64,000 nucleotides of DNA. Source: Candidatus Mediterraneibacter merdipullorum (lineage in GTDB: Bacteria > Bacillota > Clostridia > Lachnospirales > Lachnospiraceae). Location: positions 31,095 to 95,094 of the forward strand of contig DXAL01000023.1 of NCBI GenBank assembly GCA_019117125.1, read 5' to 3'. Made by a program: the position numbers and the translations under genes. Below are positions 15,980 to 25,278 of this stretch, one piece after another (within the stretch, counting starts at the first letter, position 1; each line of letters opens with the position of its first letter). Below the pieces are notes generated by a model, which did not search any database, had not been told where the DNA came from, and saw only the letters and a list, made by a program, of their open reading frames with translations.

Positions 15980-17853
15980 CACGATATGATTTTTTGCCGG
16001 TGAGCAGGGAAGATATGCTGGAACGCGGATGGGACCGGGTAGATTTTGCCTATGTGACAGGGGATGCCTATGTGGACCATCCCTCTTTTGGGACCGCCGT
16101 CATCAGCCGGGTGCTGGAATCCCGCGGATACCGCGTGGGCATCATCTCACAACCGGACTGGAGAGACCCGGAGAGCATCGCGGTCTTCGGTGAACCCCGG
16201 CTGGGATTCCTCGTTTCGGCAGGCAATATGGATTCCATGGTCAACCACTACAGCGTATCCAGAAAACGCCGCAGGACCGACGCGTACACGCCGGGAGGCG
16301 GGACGGGGAAGCGCCCAGACTATGCCTGCGTTGTCTACGGGAATCTCATCCGGCAGACGTATAAGAAAACGCCGGTCATCCTCGGCGGCATCGAAGCCAG
16401 TTTGAGAAGGCTCGCCCATTACGACTACTGGTCCGACCGGCTGAAGCGCTCCGTCCTTCTGGACTCTGGGGCGGACATCATCTCTTACGGGATGGGGGAG
16501 CGCTCCATCGTGGAGATTGCCGATGCACTGGACGCAGGCATACCGGTAAACGAACTGACCTACATCGACGGCACGGTCGTAAAGGTGAAAGACCGGGACC
16601 GGATATACGATGCCGTGTACCTGCCTTCCTTTGAGGAGATCAGGGCAGAGAAAAAGGCGTATGCCCGGAGTTTCTACACCCAGTATCTCAATACGGATGC
16701 AAGGAACGCCAGGCGGCTGGCAGAGCCTTATCAGGACCACCTCTATGTGGTACAGAACCCGCCGGCCATGCCGCTGGATACGGCGGAGATGGACGATGTC
16801 TATGACCTTCCGTACACAAGGACATACCACCCGGATTACGAGGAAAAAGGCGGCGTGCCCGCCATCAGTGAGATACGCTTCAGCCTCATCAGCAGCCGGG
16901 GATGCTTTGGCGGATGCAGCTTCTGCGCTCTGACCTTCCACCAGGGGCGCACCGTACAGGTCCGGAGCCATGCGTCGCTCTTAAAGGAAGCGGAAGGCTT
17001 TACACGGGAGCCTGATTTCAAAGGGTATATCCACGATGTGGGAGGTCCTACGGCAGATTTCCGCCATCCTTCCTGTAAAAAGCAGCTTGAACACGGGGTG
17101 TGCAAAGAACGCCAGTGCCTGTTCCCCAAGCCATGCAGGAACCTGGATGCAGACCACAGTGATTATGTGAGCCTGCTGAAAAAACTCCGGGATATCCCCG
17201 GTGTAAAGAAAGTATTTATCCGGTCCGGCATCCGGTTCGACTATCTCCTGGCAGATAAAAGGCGGGAGTTCCTGGAGGAACTGTGCCGGTATCACGTGAG
17301 CGGGCAGCTCAAGGTCGCGCCGGAGCATGTCGCCCCTGAGGTCCTCCGGCGGATGGGCAAACCGGAGCACCGGGTATACGAACAGTTTACGCGGGAGTTT
17401 GAGAAGATGAACCGCAGGATTGGAAAAGAGCAGTATCTGGTTCCCTACCTGATGTCTTCCCATCCCGGATGTACGATGACGGAAGCGGTCCGGCTCGCCG
17501 AGTACTGCCGGGACCTGGGATATATGCCGGAGCAGGTCCAGGATTTTTACCCGACCCCATCCACCTTGTCGACCTGCATGTACTATACCGGGCTCGACCC
17601 GCGGACCATGGAGCCGGTTTACGTCCCCAGGTCCCCTCATGAGAAAGCACTGCAGCGCGCGCTCATCCAGTACCGGGACCCGAAACTCTACGACCTGGTC
17701 TGTGAGGCGCTTCAGCGCGCGGGACGCATGGACCTGGTGGGATACGGGGAGAAATGCCTCATCCGTCCGCGCCGGACGGCGAAATATGAGACGCAGAAGC
17801 CGAAAAAGAAGAAACCGAAGAAAACCATACGGAATCTCCATAAAAAGAAGTGA
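15961..17853 (+). CDS. YgiQ-family radical SAM protein
   Basis: 630 aa. N-terminal YgiQ domain (MRKRKVTRYDFLPVSRE), central radical SAM core with the iron-sulfur motif GCFGGCSFC near residues 315-323, and a basic Lys-rich tail. Family function is unknown. GTG 15961 is the start that preserves the conserved N-terminus and lies inside the HAD gene. Confidence 0.93.
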   Translation: MRKRKVTRYDFLPVSREDMLERGWDRVDFAYVTGDAYVDHPSFGTAVISRVLESRGYRVGIISQPDWRDPESIAVFGEPRLGFLVSAGNMDSMVNHYSVSRKRRRTDAYTPGGGTGKRPDYACVVYGNLIRQTYKKTPVILGGIEASLRRLAHYDYWSDRLKRSVLLDSGADIISYGMGERSIVEIADALDAGIPVNELTYIDGTVVKVKDRDRIYDAVYLPSFEEIRAEKKAYARSFYTQYLNTDARNARRLAEPYQDHLYVVQNPPAMPLDTAEMDDVYDLPYTRTYHPDYEEKGGVPAISEIRFSLISSRGCFGGCSFCALTFHQGRTVQVRSHASLLKEAEGFTREPDFKGYIHDVGGPTADFRHPSCKKQLEHGVCKERQCLFPKPCRNLDADHSDYVSLLKKLRDIPGVKKVFIRSGIRFDYLLADKRREFLEELCRYHVSGQLKVAPEHVAPEVLRRMGKPEHRVYEQFTREFEKMNRRIGKEQYLVPYLMSSHPGCTMTEAVRLAEYCRDLGYMPEQVQDFYPTPSTLSTCMYYTGLDPRTMEPVYVPRSPHEKALQRALIQYRDPKLYDLVCEALQRAGRMDLVGYGEKCLIRPRRTAKYETQKPKKKKPKKTIRNLHKKK

Positions 17854-17901
17854 GAGAACAAAGACCGAAAGAAAACCGGAGAAAAACCCGAGGACAGGAT
17901 T

Positions 17902-18936
17902 ATGTTGGAACATGTCATCAACGGCAACGAAGCGGGACAGAGACTGGATAAATTTCTTGTCAAATATCTGCCTCTTGCACCAAAGAGCTTCTTCTACAAG
18001 ATGCTGCGAAAAAAGAATATCACCCTGAACGGCAGGAAGGCGGCAGGCTCGGAGAAACTGGCAGAGGGAGACTGCATCCGGTTCTTCCTCTCAGAGGAGA
18101 CGATGGGAAAATTCAGCGGGCAGAAGAAACCGGCGCAGAGGATGCCGGCACGCGCTCCCCGCTCCCTGCCCGCGCCGGATATCTTATATGAAGACCGGCA
18201 TACGATATTCCTGAACAAGCCGGCCGGGATGCTCTCACAGAAAGCCGCATCCAATGACTATTCTCTTGTGGAATACCTGACCGGGTATCTGCTGGATTCC
18301 GGGCAGCTTACCGAAGACGACCTGCGCACATTCCATCCGGCAGTCTGCAACCGTCTGGACCGCAATACGAGCGGCATCGTGGCAGCCGGGAAGACGCTCC
18401 CGGCGCTCCAGGAATTAAGCCGGCTGTTCCGGGAGCGCGGCGTGAAGAAAGACTATCTCTGCCTGGTGGACGGGACCGTCCGGGAAGAGGCGCATATTGA
18501 CGGCTATCTGACCAAGGATGCAAAGACGAACCGGGTCCGCTTTTCCAAAACAGAATCTCCGGGCGCCGCAAGGATTGAGACGGGGTACTCTCCCCTGGCA
18601 TACGGAGACGGCGTAACGCTTTTGGAAGTCCGGCTGTTCACGGGGAAGACCCATCAGATACGCGCCCACATGGCGTCAGCGGGATTCCCCATCATCGGGG
18701 ACCCGAAATACGGGGACAAAAGGACCAACGACAGGTACCGGAAAGAGTTTGGACTTACCTGTCAGCTTCTGCACGCCGCCAGGCTCTCTGTCCCGGTAGA
18801 CGCCGGATGCGCGCTGGAAGAGCTGGCAGGAAAGACCATCCTGGCGCCGCTCCCGGAACTCTTCCGGAAGGTGTGCCGGGCAAAGAACATCGGAAAGGAT
18901 TATCTGGAATGGCAACATGGAATTCAAGAGGGCTGA
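17902..18936 (+). CDS. RluA-family pseudouridine synthase (RluC/RluD-like)
   Basis: 344 aa. S4 domain at residues 12-75, then a catalytic domain with NRLDRNTSGIV (D153) and the conserved GKTHQIRAHMA and GFPIIGDPKYG. It probably modifies 23S rRNA uridines; the target is not deducible. A second RluA-type gene lies at 44.1-45.0 kb. The recU start lies inside its last codons. Confidence 0.92.
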   Translation: MLEHVINGNEAGQRLDKFLVKYLPLAPKSFFYKMLRKKNITLNGRKAAGSEKLAEGDCIRFFLSEETMGKFSGQKKPAQRMPARAPRSLPAPDILYEDRHTIFLNKPAGMLSQKAASNDYSLVEYLTGYLLDSGQLTEDDLRTFHPAVCNRLDRNTSGIVAAGKTLPALQELSRLFRERGVKKDYLCLVDGTVREEAHIDGYLTKDAKTNRVRFSKTESPGAARIETGYSPLAYGDGVTLLEVRLFTGKTHQIRAHMASAGFPIIGDPKYGDKRTNDRYRKEFGLTCQLLHAARLSVPVDAGCALEELAGKTILAPLPELFRKVCRAKNIGKDYLEWQHGIQEG

Positions 18937-19445
18937 GAGGCTCGACCCTGGAGGAGTTTGTCAACCATACGAATGAGCGGTATATGGAACTGGGGCTTGC
19001 CCTCATCCAGAAGATACCGACTCCCATCACCCCGGTGAAGATTGACCGGGAAAGCCGGCATATCACCCTTGCCTATTTTGACAAGGACAGCACAGTGGAC
19101 TACATCGGAGCCGTCCAGGGCATTCCGGTGTGCTTCGACGCAAAGGAGTGCAGCGTGGACACCTTCCCCCTCCAGAATATCCATGCCCATCAGATGGACT
19201 TTATGGAGCGCTTTGAACAGCAGGGAGGCATCTCTTTTCTCCTCATCTATTTCCGGGAGCGCGAGGAACTCTATTACATGCAGTTCGCGCAGATACGCAG
19301 ATTCTGGCAGCGCGGACAGGAGGGCGGACGCAGGAGCTTCCGGTATGATGAACTGGAGCCCGGATGGTTCATGAAACTGCGTCAGGGATACTTCGTCCCC
19401 TATCTGGATTTTATCCAGAAGGACCTGGACACAAGAGAAGAATAA
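18909..19445 (+). CDS. recU: Holliday junction resolvase RecU
   Basis: 178 aa. Starts MATWNSRGLRGSTLEEFVN and carries the nuclease core STVDYIGAVQGIPVCFDAKE with the catalytic acidic residues and lysine, then NIHAHQMDFM. RecU resolves Holliday junctions in Firmicutes. ATG 18909 overlaps the pseudouridine synthase by 28 bp. In many Firmicutes recU instead sits beside a class A PBP; the neighbourhood here differs. Confidence 0.94.
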   Translation: MATWNSRGLRGSTLEEFVNHTNERYMELGLALIQKIPTPITPVKIDRESRHITLAYFDKDSTVDYIGAVQGIPVCFDAKECSVDTFPLQNIHAHQMDFMERFEQQGGISFLLIYFREREELYYMQFAQIRRFWQRGQEGGRRSFRYDELEPGWFMKLRQGYFVPYLDFIQKDLDTREE

Positions 19446-19447
19446 AC

Positions 19448-19470
19448 CCTTCCGGTCCGGAAGGATTTTT
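19448..19470 (+). terminator. terminator after recU
   Basis: Short stem CCTTCC/GGAAGG with a 5-nt loop followed by ATTTTT, three bases after the recU stop. Confidence 0.75.
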
Positions 19471-19481
19471 CCCTGCGGGGA

Positions 19482-19510
19482 TTGACAGGGAGGGAGAAAA
19501 TCCGTATAAT
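19482..19510 (+). promoter_or_regulatory. his operon promoter
   Basis: Perfect consensus TTGACA (19482-19487), 17-bp spacer, TATAAT (19505-19510). Only about 45 bases lie between the expected transcript start and hisZ, too short for a T-box or leader-peptide attenuator. Confidence 0.9.
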
Positions 19511-19560
19511 GACATAGGTAGTTTAACGTATTAGCACATTAAAGTGAAAGAGGAGAGCAT

Positions 19561-20811
19561 ATGGAACAGAAACTTCATACCCCGGAAGGCGTCCGGGATA
19601 TCTACAGCAGGGAATGCGAAACCAAACTTGCACTTCAGAAGAAACTGAGCACCGTACTCCATCTGTACGGCTATCGGGATATACAGACACCTACCTTTGA
19701 ATATTATGATGTGTTCCGCGAGGAGATCGGCTCTACATCCATGCAGGAACTTTACCGTTTTTTTGACCGGGAGGGGAATATCCTTTCCCTCAGACCGGAT
19801 ATCACGCCGTCCATCGCACGGGCTGCGGCGACGCTCTTTGACGGGGAAGACTTTCCGGTCCGCCTCTGCTATGCGGGAAATACCTTTATCAACCATTCCA
19901 GCTATCAGGGCAGGCTCAAGGAGAACACCCAGCTGGGGGCAGAGCTCATCGGACTGGACTCCGTGGAAGCGGATGCAGAGATGATCGCCATGGTCGTGGA
20001 CGGCTTAAAACGCGTAGGGCTGCGGGAATTCCAGGTCAGCATCGGGCATGTGGATTTCATCACCAGCCTCATGGAGGCTGCCGGGCTCGGAGAAGAGGAG
20101 AGCAGAGAAATCCGGACCCTCATCGCGAACCGGAATTACTTCGGAGTCGATGAACTTCTGGACGGAAAGAACGTAGAAGCACGCATCCGGGAAGCATTCC
20201 ACATCCTTCCGGAACTGGTCGGGGGAGAGGAAGTGCTGGAACAGGCGTCCCGGTATTCGCCGGATGCGAAAGCCAGACTCGCAGTTGCAAGGCTTTCGCA
20301 CATCTGCAGGCTGTTAAAACTTTACGGAGCCCAGGACCATGTTTCCTTTGACCTGAGCATGAGCGGGACTTACGGCTATTATACCGGCATCATCTTCCGC
20401 GCCTACACTTACGGGACGGGAGATGCCGTCGTGCGGGGAGGAAGATACGACCATCTCCTGGAAAAATTCGGAAAGAACACGCCGTCCATCGGTTTCGCCG
20501 TTATCCTCGACGAGCTGATGAACGCCCTTTCCCGGCAGAAAATCCGCACCGAAACCGTGCACCGGAACCTGCTTGTCTATACGGAAGCTACCGGGGAACA
20601 GGCAGTCTCCATGGCATGTGCATTCCGGAAGAAGGGACGCAATATCGAACTGCTCAAGAGAGACCCGGAAGAAGGACGCGCCGGATACGAGGCATATGCA
20701 CAGCGCGCAGGCGCATCGGTCCTGCTCTTTTTCAGGGACGACGGAAAAATCGAGATGAAGAATCTGTTGACAGGCGAGGAGCGGCTTGCCGATATGGGAA
20801 ATCAGGGATAA
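19561..20811 (+). CDS. hisZ: ATP phosphoribosyltransferase regulatory subunit HisZ
   Basis: 416 aa. Class II aminoacyl-tRNA-synthetase fold related to HisRS (TPEGVRDIYSRE, LRPDITPSIARA, GRYDHLL) but acting as the regulatory partner of short HisG. The full HisRS C-terminal anticodon domain is not needed here, and the adjacent short-form hisG confirms the role. First gene of the operon; GAGGAG precedes the ATG. Confidence 0.95.
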   Translation: MEQKLHTPEGVRDIYSRECETKLALQKKLSTVLHLYGYRDIQTPTFEYYDVFREEIGSTSMQELYRFFDREGNILSLRPDITPSIARAAATLFDGEDFPVRLCYAGNTFINHSSYQGRLKENTQLGAELIGLDSVEADAEMIAMVVDGLKRVGLREFQVSIGHVDFITSLMEAAGLGEEESREIRTLIANRNYFGVDELLDGKNVEARIREAFHILPELVGGEEVLEQASRYSPDAKARLAVARLSHICRLLKLYGAQDHVSFDLSMSGTYGYYTGIIFRAYTYGTGDAVVRGGRYDHLLEKFGKNTPSIGFAVILDELMNALSRQKIRTETVHRNLLVYTEATGEQAVSMACAFRKKGRNIELLKRDPEEGRAGYEAYAQRAGASVLLFFRDDGKIEMKNLLTGEERLADMGNQG

Positions 20812-20824
20812 AGGAGTACAGATT

Positions 20825-21466
20825 ATGAGATATCTTACATTTGCCCTGACAAAAGGGCGTCTTGCCAGCAGGACCCTGGAACTGCTGGAGCGGCTTGGCA
20901 TTACCTGTGAGGAAATGAAAGACAGAAATTCCAGGAAGCTCATCTTCACAAATGAAGAACTGAAACTGAAGTTTTTCCTGGCAAAAGGTCCCGATGTGCC
21001 CACTTACGTGGAGTACGGGGCTGCGGATATCGGCGTTGTCGGGAAGGATACCATCATCGAAGAGGGACGCAAGGTCCATGAAGTGCTGGACCTTGGATTC
21101 GGGAAGTGCCGGATGTGCGTCTGCGGACGTGAGAGCGCAGCGGATTTGCTGAAACACCACGAACTCATCCGCGTCGCGACAAAATATCCGAAAATCGCGA
21201 AAGACTATTTTTACAATAAAAAACATCAGACCGTGGAACTGATCAAGATGAACGGCTCCATCGAGCTGGCGCCTATTGTCGGTTTGTCCGAAGTCATCGT
21301 GGATATCGTGGAGACCGGTTCCACACTGAAGGAAAACGGACTGGTCGTACTGGAGGAAGTATGCCCCCTTTCCGCGCGGATGATCGTTAACCCGGTCAGC
21401 ATGCGCATGGAAAACGACCGGGTGAAAAAACTCATCGCCGACCTGCGCGCGCTGTTAAGCGAGTAG
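20825..21466 (+). CDS. hisG: ATP phosphoribosyltransferase, short form
   Basis: 213 aa, the short HisG lacking the C-terminal regulatory domain, hence dependent on HisZ. Motifs include FALTKGRLA and the PRPP-binding DIVETGSTLKENGL. It catalyses the first committed step of histidine synthesis. ATG 20825 follows AAAGGAG; the open frame to 20786 lies inside hisZ. Confidence 0.96.
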   Translation: MRYLTFALTKGRLASRTLELLERLGITCEEMKDRNSRKLIFTNEELKLKFFLAKGPDVPTYVEYGAADIGVVGKDTIIEEGRKVHEVLDLGFGKCRMCVCGRESAADLLKHHELIRVATKYPKIAKDYFYNKKHQTVELIKMNGSIELAPIVGLSEVIVDIVETGSTLKENGLVVLEEVCPLSARMIVNPVSMRMENDRVKKLIADLRALLSE

Positions 21467-21551
21467 GGGCAGGGGACACCCGGAGCAGACAGGTCGTACA
21501 GACAGGTCAGAACAGACAGACCGCGCAGGCGGAAGAGACAGGAGGAAGAAG

Positions 21552-22844
21552 ATGCGGATTGAGAAACTGGATCAGGATACAAAAAAAGGGCTGTTGGAAA
21601 ACCTCATAAAACGCAGCCCGAACAACTACGGCAAATATGAAAAAGACGTGCTGGATATCCTGAATGCCGTAAAAGAAAAGGGAGACGAAGCACTGTTTGC
21701 ATATACAAAGCAGTTTGACAAGGCGTCGGTAAACGCCGGGAATGTCCTCGTCACAGAAGAGGAGATACAGGAAGCCTACCGTGAAGTGGGGGAGGAGCTT
21801 CTGGGCATCATCCGGAAGTCTCTTGGCAATATCCGGACCTATCACGAGAAGCAGCGCCAGTACAGCTGGTTCGACAGCACCCCGGAGGGCACCATCCTCG
21901 GACAGAAAGTGACGCCGCTGGCGCGGGTTGGCGTCTACGTTCCGGGCGGGAAAGCGGCATATCCTTCCTCTGTCCTGATGAACATTGCTCCGGCAAAGGC
22001 GGCTGGCGTCGGTGAGATCATCATGGTGACGCCGCCGGGAAGAGACGGGAAAGTGACAGCCACCACCCTTGTGGCGGCAAAGGAAGCCGGTGCAGACCGC
22101 ATCTACAAGGCGGGCGGAGCGCAGGCAGTTGCCGCGCTGGCATACGGGACAGAGAGCATCCCGAAAGTAGACAAGATTGTGGGACCTGGAAATATTTATG
22201 TAGCCCTGGCGAAGAAATCCGTGTACGGACATGTCAGCATCGATTCCATCGCCGGACCCAGCGAGATACTCGTGCTGGCGGACGAGACGGCGGAGGCGAA
22301 GTTCGTCGCTGCGGACCTGCTCTCCCAGGCAGAGCATGACGAGATGGCGAGCGCCATCCTTGTGACGACAAGCGAAAAGCTGGCAGAGGAAGTCTCGGAG
22401 TGGACGGACCGTTTTATCCGTGAACTCTCCAGAGGGGACATCATCCAAAAATCCCTGGACAACTACGGATACATCCTGGTCGCGGATACACTGGACGACG
22501 CCATCGATGCGGCGAACGAGATTGCATCGGAGCATCTGGAGCTTATGACGGAAAACCCCTTTGAAGTCATGACAAAGATACGCAATGCCGGAGCCATCTT
22601 TATCGGGCCTTATTCCAGCGAGCCGCTGGGGGACTATTTTGCGGGGCCGAACCATGTGCTCCCGACGAACGGGACGGCAAAGTTTTTCTCCCCCCTGTCC
22701 GTCGATGATTTTATCAAAAAATCCAGCATCATTTCTTATTCAAGAGACGCGCTGGAAAAGATACATACGGATATCGAGAAATTTGCGGAGACGGAGCATC
22801 TGACCGCCCACGCCAACTCCATCCGCGTGCGCTTTGACAGATGA
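21552..22844 (+). CDS. hisD: histidinol dehydrogenase
   Basis: 430 aa, full length. Family blocks VYVPGGKAAYPSSVLMN, IVGPGNIYVALAKK and AGPSEILVLAD, the zinc/catalytic segment QAEHDEMA, and GPNHVLPTNGTAKF. It carries out the last two oxidations to histidine. AGGAGG lies upstream of the ATG. Confidence 0.97.
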   Translation: MRIEKLDQDTKKGLLENLIKRSPNNYGKYEKDVLDILNAVKEKGDEALFAYTKQFDKASVNAGNVLVTEEEIQEAYREVGEELLGIIRKSLGNIRTYHEKQRQYSWFDSTPEGTILGQKVTPLARVGVYVPGGKAAYPSSVLMNIAPAKAAGVGEIIMVTPPGRDGKVTATTLVAAKEAGADRIYKAGGAQAVAALAYGTESIPKVDKIVGPGNIYVALAKKSVYGHVSIDSIAGPSEILVLADETAEAKFVAADLLSQAEHDEMASAILVTTSEKLAEEVSEWTDRFIRELSRGDIIQKSLDNYGYILVADTLDDAIDAANEIASEHLELMTENPFEVMTKIRNAGAIFIGPYSSEPLGDYFAGPNHVLPTNGTAKFFSPLSVDDFIKKSSIISYSRDALEKIHTDIEKFAETEHLTAHANSIRVRFDR

Positions 22845-22916
22845 GCGCTGCGCGGGAACCGGACCGGCAGCAACTGTGCCGGACAACAGGGAAACAGACA
22901 AAAAGAGGAGGATATG

Positions 22917-23507
22917 ATGGAGAAGAGAAGCGCATCCTGCACAAGAAAGACAAAAGAAACGGATATCACGCTCAGCCTTGGCCTTGACGGGACAGGAAAG
23001 ACCCGGATCGATACCGGCATCCCGTTTTTTGACCACATGCTGGACGGGTTTGCACGCCACGGGCTCTTTGACCTGGAGGTAAAGGTGTCCGGCGACCTGG
23101 AGGTGGACAGCCACCACACTGTGGAAGATACGGGCATCGTCCTGGGACAGGCGATAAGGGAAGCACTGGGAGACAAGGCAGGCATCCGGCGGTACGGCTA
23201 CTTCATCCTTCCGATGGATGAGACGCTGGCCCTTTCCGCCATCGACCTGTCCGGCCGCCCTTACCTGAACTATGACGCACAGTTCCCGGCAGCTTTCCTG
23301 GGAGCCCTTGACACGGAAACGATACGGGAGTTCTTCTATGCGGTCTCCTACAGTGCAGCCATGAACCTCCATCTGAAGATACTGGAGCCGGGAAACAGCC
23401 ACCACATGGCGGAGGCGCTCTTCAAAGCCTTCGGGAAAGCCCTGGACATGGCGGTATCCCCGGAACCAAGGATGCAGGAAGTATGGTCCACAAAGGGGAC
23501 GCTGTGA
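22917..23507 (+). CDS. hisB: imidazoleglycerol-phosphate dehydratase
   Basis: 196 aa monofunctional HisB. The two metal-binding His motifs are present: DSHHTVED near residue 62 and GNSHHMAEALFKAFG near 160. There is no fused histidinol-phosphatase domain, so that activity must come from elsewhere. Of two adjacent ATGs (22914, 22917), the second is better spaced from GAGGAGG. Confidence 0.96.
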   Translation: MEKRSASCTRKTKETDITLSLGLDGTGKTRIDTGIPFFDHMLDGFARHGLFDLEVKVSGDLEVDSHHTVEDTGIVLGQAIREALGDKAGIRRYGYFILPMDETLALSAIDLSGRPYLNYDAQFPAAFLGALDTETIREFFYAVSYSAAMNLHLKILEPGNSHHMAEALFKAFGKALDMAVSPEPRMQEVWSTKGTL

Positions 23508-23558
23508 CAGCCTGCGGCAGACAGAAGCGAAAAACAGACAAAAGGAGAAGAAAAATAC

Positions 23559-24842
23559 ATGAGTTATAAAAGACTGACGCCGTGTATATTCATCGCTCAG
23601 GGGAAGGCGGTGAAATGGTTTGACAACGACACGGTACTCTCGGAGGATGTGGTAGCGCTGGCGAAACAGTACTGCGACAGAGGGGCGGATGAACTGATTG
23701 TGTTCGACCTCTCATCCTCGGATGAAGAGCACGATGAAGCCATTGACCTGATGCGCAAGATCAGCCGCGTCATCAGCATCCCCATGATAGCGGGAGGCAA
23801 TATCCGCAGGGCGGAAGACGTCAAAAAAATACTCTACGCAGGGGCGAAACGCGCCATCCTTAATTTTTCCAAGGCACTTTCCATCGACCTCATACAGGAA
23901 GTATCCCTGCGGTTCGGGAAAGAGCGCATCGCCGTATCCCTCAATGATTTTGACACCCTGTTCAAACAGCAGCACCTGATTGAGGAATACAGCACGGAAA
24001 TCGTGTTCATGCACCGGCTGGACTTAAATTCCGTGATGAACGTCACGGAACTGCCGTGTGTGGTCCTCACGGATACCATGGAGCAGAGCGAGATTCTGCG
24101 CATCCTGAAGTGCGATGGAATCAAAGGGGTGTCCGGACTGTTCATCAGCGACCTGAATATGGATTTCAACGAGTTCAAGGAAGTCTGTGCAGACGAGGGG
24201 ATACAGATGACGTCGTTTGAGAGCATCCTTGACTTTTCCGAACTGAAGCTGGATGCAAACGGGCTCATCCCCGTCATTGTACAGGACTATAAGACGAGCG
24301 AAGTGCTCATGATGGCGTATATGAACGAGGAAGCCTTTGAGAATACGGTAAAGACCGGGCGCATGACCTATTTCAGCAGGAGCAGGCAGTGCCAGTGGGT
24401 GAAAGGCGAGACATCCGGGCATTTCCAGTATGTAAAATCCCTTGCCGTGGACTGTGACAAAGATACGCTCCTGGCAAAAGTGGAGCAGGTCGGAGCTGCC
24501 TGCCACACCGGGAACCGCTCCTGTTTCTACACGACCATCGTAGGTGCAGACTACGACGCGAAGAACCCGCTCCAGGTGTTTGAATCGGTCTACCGCACCA
24601 TCCTGGACCGGAGGGAGCATCCGAAAGAAGGCTCCTATACCAATTATCTGTTTGAGAAGGGCATTGACAAAATCCTCAAGAAAGTAGGAGAGGAGGCGAC
24701 GGAAATCATCATCGCCGCCAAGAATCCCAACCCGGAGGAAATCAAATATGAGATTGCAGACTTCCTGTACCACGCCATGGTGCTCATGGCAGAAAGGGGC
24801 GTCACCTGGGAGGACATCACTGGTGAACTTTCGGACAGGTAG
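23559..24842 (+). CDS. hisI: HisIE with an N-terminal degenerate HisF-like domain
   Basis: 427 aa in three parts. Residues 1-225 look like a HisF barrel ([38 protein letters not shown]). Residues 230-326 are HisI, phosphoribosyl-AMP cyclohydrolase ([20 protein letters not shown], and cysteines in VDCD and ACHTGNRSC). Residues 345-427 are HisE, the phosphoribosyl-ATP pyrophosphatase ([13 protein letters not shown]). The two HisF catalytic aspartates appear replaced (F11; N129 with D130 next to it), so the barrel is unlikely to make imidazole glycerol phosphate. HisA, HisH, HisF and HisC are not in this window. Confidence 0.9.
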   Translation: MSYKRLTPCIFIAQGKAVKWFDNDTVLSEDVVALAKQYCDRGADELIVFDLSSSDEEHDEAIDLMRKISRVISIPMIAGGNIRRAEDVKKILYAGAKRAILNFSKALSIDLIQEVSLRFGKERIAVSLNDFDTLFKQQHLIEEYSTEIVFMHRLDLNSVMNVTELPCVVLTDTMEQSEILRILKCDGIKGVSGLFISDLNMDFNEFKEVCADEGIQMTSFESILDFSELKLDANGLIPVIVQDYKTSEVLMMAYMNEEAFENTVKTGRMTYFSRSRQCQWVKGETSGHFQYVKSLAVDCDKDTLLAKVEQVGAACHTGNRSCFYTTIVGADYDAKNPLQVFESVYRTILDRREHPKEGSYTNYLFEKGIDKILKKVGEEATEIIIAAKNPNPEEIKYEIADFLYHAMVLMAERGVTWEDITGELSDR

Positions 24843-24861
24843 GATGTTCTGACCGGATATG

Positions 24862-24899
24862 CAGGGGCATAGATTATTGATAAGTAATTTATGCCCCTG
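24862..24899 (+). other. hairpin after the his operon
   Basis: A perfect 10-bp stem CAGGGGCATA/TATGCCCCTG with an 18-nt AT-rich loop, 19 bp after hisI. No T-tract follows. Its right arm ends where the weak GAGG ribosome site of the next small gene begins, so it may influence that gene's translation as well as mRNA 3' stability. Confidence 0.7.
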
Positions 24900-24907
24900 A
24901 GGTCTGT

Positions 24908-25255
24908 ATGAACGAATCCGAACTGCGCAGGAGAGAACTGCTGCGGCAGACGCGCAAACTGTATGACGAAAGAAGGGAAGTTCCCGCTGTCCATCCAAGA
25001 TACGGCAGAATCTGTCAGGAACTGTACAGCCCCCGCGGTGAAGAAGGGGAAAAGCCGTCCGGCGGTTCGTTCTACATCCGTCTCGTGGCGGGCATCATCT
25101 GTTTTATCTGTTTTGTGTACATGGACCAGAGCGACGCGGATATCGCGGAAGTAAACAGCACTTCCATTGTAAATGAGATAGAAAAGGATATTGACGCCGG
25201 CCTCATCGGGGGATTGCGAAAACAGGCAGAGGACCTTATAATGTACAGGGAATAA
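24908..25255 (+). CDS. hypothetical single-pass membrane protein, 115 aa
   Basis: A basic N-terminus (RRRELLRQTRKLYDERRE), one membrane helix near residues 57-72 (IRLVAGIICFICFVYM) and an acidic outside segment. I do not recognise a family. The ATG has only GAGG upstream. It lies between the his operon and a radical SAM gene on the same strand. Confidence 0.6.
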   Translation: MNESELRRRELLRQTRKLYDERREVPAVHPRYGRICQELYSPRGEEGEKPSGGSFYIRLVAGIICFICFVYMDQSDADIAEVNSTSIVNEIEKDIDAGLIGGLRKQAEDLIMYRE

Positions 25256-25278
25256 AATGAGAAAAAACAGGAGAGACC

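Noticed and set aside
19511..19560. T-box or leader-peptide attenuator before the his operon
   Set aside because: Only about 45 bases lie between the -10 and the ATG, and there is no terminator or His codon run.
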